64,000 nt of DNA, taken from the NCBI GenBank assembly GCA_022799355.1, contig JAAWOG010000013.1, positions 1-64,000 of the forward strand. Reading direction: 5' to 3'. Shown in pieces: positions 61,636 to 64,000 of the stretch. The stretch comes from Lachnospiraceae bacterium. Its GTDB lineage: Bacteria > Bacillota > Clostridia > Lachnospirales > Lachnospiraceae. The translations under genes were made by a program, and so were the position numbers. Below the pieces are notes generated by a model, which did not search any database, was not told the origin of the DNA, and saw only the letters and a program-made list of their open reading frames with translations. How positions within the stretch are numbered: position 1 is the stretch's first letter; each line of letters starts with the position of its first letter.

Positions 61636-61639
61636 CAAG

Positions 61640-62923
61640 ATGGAAATATTAAGGGATTTATCTATTTTCTGGGCGATGTTTCATGTAATCTTTGTTTTTA
61701 TCATGCTGTTTCGTTCACGCTATGCAAAGAAGAAAACCTTATTGCTTGCCGGAAGCGGTATGGGACTTTTAATGGTGGCAAATGGCGTTGCATTGATTTG
61801 GTTCGGGATAGATGTATTGGGTAAAATATTTTTGTTTACCTGTTCCGTTCCTAGCTTTATTCTTTTTTATGTGATGTCTGCTGACAAACGGTTTCGGTTT
61901 TTGCTTACCTTCTGCCTGGCGGATACGAGCTGCCTCTGGATCATGGCGGTGACGAATCTGCTGGATTTTTATCTGGGCGGAGGTCAATATGTCATTATGT
62001 TTATCAGCAGGCTGGTCGCATATCCGATCATGGAGTATTGTGTGTATCGTTTTCTCAGAAAACCTTACCTGGAACTACAGGATGCGGTGGAAAAGGGGTG
62101 GGGGATTTTTGCCGGTATGACCATAATATATTACATTTTGCTGGTGGTAGTGGTTCAGTATCCGGTGAATATCATATATCGTCCCGAAGATACACTGCTC
62201 TGTATTCTGGTACTTGTTTTAATGGTCTTTAATTACGGTACGATATTCTCATCGCTGTACAGACAGCTCCTGCTCTATCAGAAACAGCAGAGTGAGCGTA
62301 CTTTGCGGGAAGAAAAAAATATGTTGGAGGCCCGGCTTGAAAATCAGGAGAAAATACGGAGAATGAAGCATGATATGAAGGGACATGCCATTACGCTTTG
62401 GGGACTGCTTGCCGCCGGAAAAACGCAGGAATCGCTGAAATATCTGGAAGGCGTAAAGTCAGAAATGGAAATGCTGTCGGAACAGTTTTGCGCTAATCCG
62501 TATATTAATGCAATATTTACGCATTATTCCCAGAAACTGAAAGAACTACAGGCAGAATTTTTGTTGGATATCCAGGTTGGGGATGAGGAACTGCCTTATA
62601 TGGAACTGTGTCAGATTCTTGCCAACGGACTGGAAAACGTCTGTGATATGTTAAAAAAGCTCGCTCCGGATAAACGGGAAGCGTCCGTGCAGATGAAATA
62701 TAACAGGGATTATCTGATTATCAGAATCAGGAACAGGTGCGCGGAAAATCTGAATATAAAAAAGGGGGAGATCCCGACAACGAGTAAAAAAGAGAAGGGG
62801 CATGGTTTTGGACTGCGTACAATACAGGAAGCGTCTAAAAAGCTTTCCGGCGATATGGTATGCTATACCGAGAAGGAGAATTTTGTGCTGGATGTTATGA
62901 TGCAGGTGAAACAGCCTCTATGA
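61640..62923 (+). CDS. GHKL sensor histidine kinase 2
   Basis: A 427-aa membrane kinase with about six or seven N-terminal helices (residues 5-210), a coiled coil (about 215-255, rich in Gln/Glu/Arg), the acceptor block RRMKHDMKGH (His near 245), the N box ANGLENVCDML and the G box GHGFGLRTI. It is an AgrC-like sensor; no candidate signal peptide gene is evident next to it. The ATG at 61640 is 8 nt after GGAG; an in-frame upstream start is not needed. Confidence 0.9.
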   Translation: MEILRDLSIFWAMFHVIFVFIMLFRSRYAKKKTLLLAGSGMGLLMVANGVALIWFGIDVLGKIFLFTCSVPSFILFYVMSADKRFRFLLTFCLADTSCLWIMAVTNLLDFYLGGGQYVIMFISRLVAYPIMEYCVYRFLRKPYLELQDAVEKGWGIFAGMTIIYYILLVVVVQYPVNIIYRPEDTLLCILVLVLMVFNYGTIFSSLYRQLLLYQKQQSERTLREEKNMLEARLENQEKIRRMKHDMKGHAITLWGLLAAGKTQESLKYLEGVKSEMEMLSEQFCANPYINAIFTHYSQKLKELQAEFLLDIQVGDEELPYMELCQILANGLENVCDMLKKLAPDKREASVQMKYNRDYLIIRIRNRCAENLNIKKGEIPTTSKKEKGHGFGLRTIQEASKKLSGDMVCYTEKENFVLDVMMQVKQPL

Positions 62924-62971
62924 GCCGGAGAGGGAAGGTATTGATTGAAGCGGACAGCATAGTAAAACCGT

Positions 62972-63008
62972 AGGCGGGGAATCTAAAAATAGATTCTCGG
63001 CCTTATTT
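62972..63008 (+). terminator. Terminator of the second LytTR system
   Basis: An inner 7-bp stem GAATCTA/TAGATTC (62979-62985 with 62990-62996) is extended by AGGC/GCCT and followed by a T-rich stretch. Confidence 0.65.
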
Positions 63009-63038
63009 TATGTCTGTAAATAAATGCAATAACAATTT

Positions 63039-63099
63039 AAGGTCAACATTTGACAATTAAAGGTCAAAATAATCCATTCATAAAAAACTATGCTATAAT
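63039..63099 (+). promoter_or_regulatory. 21-bp-spaced direct repeats and extended -10 of the last gene
   Basis: AAGGTCAA occurs at 63039-63046 and 63060-63067, 21 nt apart. An extended -10 with a perfect hexamer (TGCTATAAT, 63091-63099) lies 23 nt after the second repeat, and there is no -35. This matches the spacing of LytTR target promoters and the arrangement before the LytTR operon itself. Confidence 0.5.
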
Positions 63100-63229
63100 G
63101 AGTTCAATCAGGAATGAGAAATATAGATTTTGATAAAAATTTGAATCCAAACAGATATCTCATAAATACAAAAGGCAGGACTCCTTTTAAGGGAATCCCG
63201 CTGATACCCTTAATAAATATGGAGAATCT

Positions 63230-64000
63230 ATGAATAAAAAAAATATATGGATAATTACTGTTTTACTTGTTATAGTAAGTTGCTTTTGGGGAGTGTTAAT
63301 GGTTGCAAATAAACCAAATGATTTTTCCGTGGGTGAAAAAGTGAATTCAGAAAGTGAAAGTTTACCCCCAAAATCAGTCTTAGAAAGAGCTGCTGCAGAG
63401 CAGGAGACAGAAAGTTTTTTGGTTGAAGGGGAAACTGTTATATCGGAGAAAGAAATAATGAAACAATATTACGGGGTTTACGAAATTAAAGAGTATTATC
63501 CCGGTAATGATGCAAATAAGGGTGCTTACAGATTTTGCACTCTTCCTGATGAGGAGGTCGATTTACTGATTGGACAAAGGATTGTTCTCACAAAAGATAA
63601 GTATGTCGCTTATGATAATTTCCGCCTTGGCGGACGAAGCGGGGACAGGGAATTAAGTGATTATCAAATAAGAAAATATGTTATTGACAATCCTGAATAT
63701 ACAATGAAGGTGAGTTATGACAAAGATGAATTTGAGTTTGAAGGCTATCCGGAAAAGAGCGTTTCTAATATATTAGAATATCCATATAAAATGATAGAAT
63801 TGCCGAATCAGGAGGAGTTGGCTGAGTCTTTAAGACTGGTGGAGTTTACTCCTGATTTATATGTAATAGATGACCGTAGGCTGATGTGGTGCTGCGAGGG
63901 AGCTTTTCAATGGTTTATTATTGAAAAAGTGGCAGATGTTTATGAAGAGGAAGATATCAGTCTGCCTTCGGATGAAAACGGACAGGTTCCGGCAGAGATG
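63230..64000 (+). CDS. Membrane-anchored or secreted protein, incomplete at the window end
   Basis: An open frame of 257 codons running off the right edge. It begins MNKKNIWIITVLLVIVSC, an N-terminal signal anchor (about residues 5-28), followed by an acidic, extracellular region. The N-terminal helix ends in VSCFWGV, so a lipoprotein is possible but the lipobox is poor. I recognise no family. GGAG lies 5 nt upstream of the ATG. The region upstream carries LytTR-like repeats, so it may be the output gene of the LytTR system. Base composition is more AT-rich than its neighbours, which could mean later acquisition. Confidence 0.75.
   Translation, partial: MNKKNIWIITVLLVIVSCFWGVLMVANKPNDFSVGEKVNSESESLPPKSVLERAAAEQETESFLVEGETVISEKEIMKQYYGVYEIKEYYPGNDANKGAYRFCTLPDEEVDLLIGQRIVLTKDKYVAYDNFRLGGRSGDRELSDYQIRKYVIDNPEYTMKVSYDKDEFEFEGYPEKSVSNILEYPYKMIELPNQEELAESLRLVEFTPDLYVIDDRRLMWCCEGAFQWFIIEKVADVYEEEDISLPSDENGQVPAEM

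Overview
The window looks like chromosome from an anaerobic, low-to-mid GC Gram-positive of the class Clostridia, most likely a gut Lachnospiraceae. This rests on the gene content (WhiA, RapZ, HPr kinase with a Crh-like HPr, YjjI glycyl radical enzyme, ANTAR and LytTR two-component systems, several CUT2-type sugar ABC transporters), on strong AGGAGG-type ribosome sites and on TTG starts. I saw no rRNA, tRNA, CRISPR array, phage block or insertion sequence.

Layout: 0.2-5 kb holds a GH13 amylase-family enzyme, a YkgJ-type cysteine-cluster protein and a YjjI glycyl radical enzyme. 5-8.5 kb (minus) is an ECF sigma / membrane protein / ABC transporter operon. 8.8-17 kb holds a VanZ-like protein, an iron-sulfur flavoprotein, an AgrA/AgrC-like LytTR system, and a lipoprotein, three membrane proteins and an ABC ATPase. 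17-24 kb has an AraC regulator divergent from an MFS/PHP pair, a DJ-1 protein coupled to an unknown gene, and a Na/Pi transporter with a probable Pho box. 24.5-29.8 kb is a monosaccharide ABC operon with two tandem permeases. 30-36 kb has an ABC exporter, a CarD-like regulator and an FtsH with repeat-rich termini. 36-44.3 kb is a housekeeping and carbon-control block: uvrC, hprK, glucokinase, murB, rapZ, whiA, Crh-like HPr, then fba. 44.3-52 kb has an alanine/glycine symporter, a tandem-duplicated intergenic element with tiny ORFs, a MATE pump behind an attenuator-like leader, a GH42 beta-galactosidase and an NrtR-like Nudix/NADAR pair. 52-60.8 kb is a second sugar ABC operon with two TIM-barrel isomerases and a crotonase, followed on the other strand by a histidine kinase whose N-terminus is a degenerate ABC ATPase and an ANTAR antiterminator. 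60.9-64 kb is a second LytTR system and a partial membrane-anchored protein.

How parts may work together: the kinase/ANTAR pair probably controls the sugar operon beside it, whose leader has two small hairpins, the second overlapping an intrinsic terminator. HprK and the Crh-like protein (Glu at position 15, Ser46 kept) are the carbon-catabolite node for the many sugar genes. The second LytTR system has 21-bp-spaced direct repeats at its own promoter and at the downstream gene. The least explained element is the duplicated unit at 46.1-46.5 kb: a Shine-Dalgarno, a conserved hairpin, a fixed 6-nt linker and a 9-codon cationic ORF, repeated twice.
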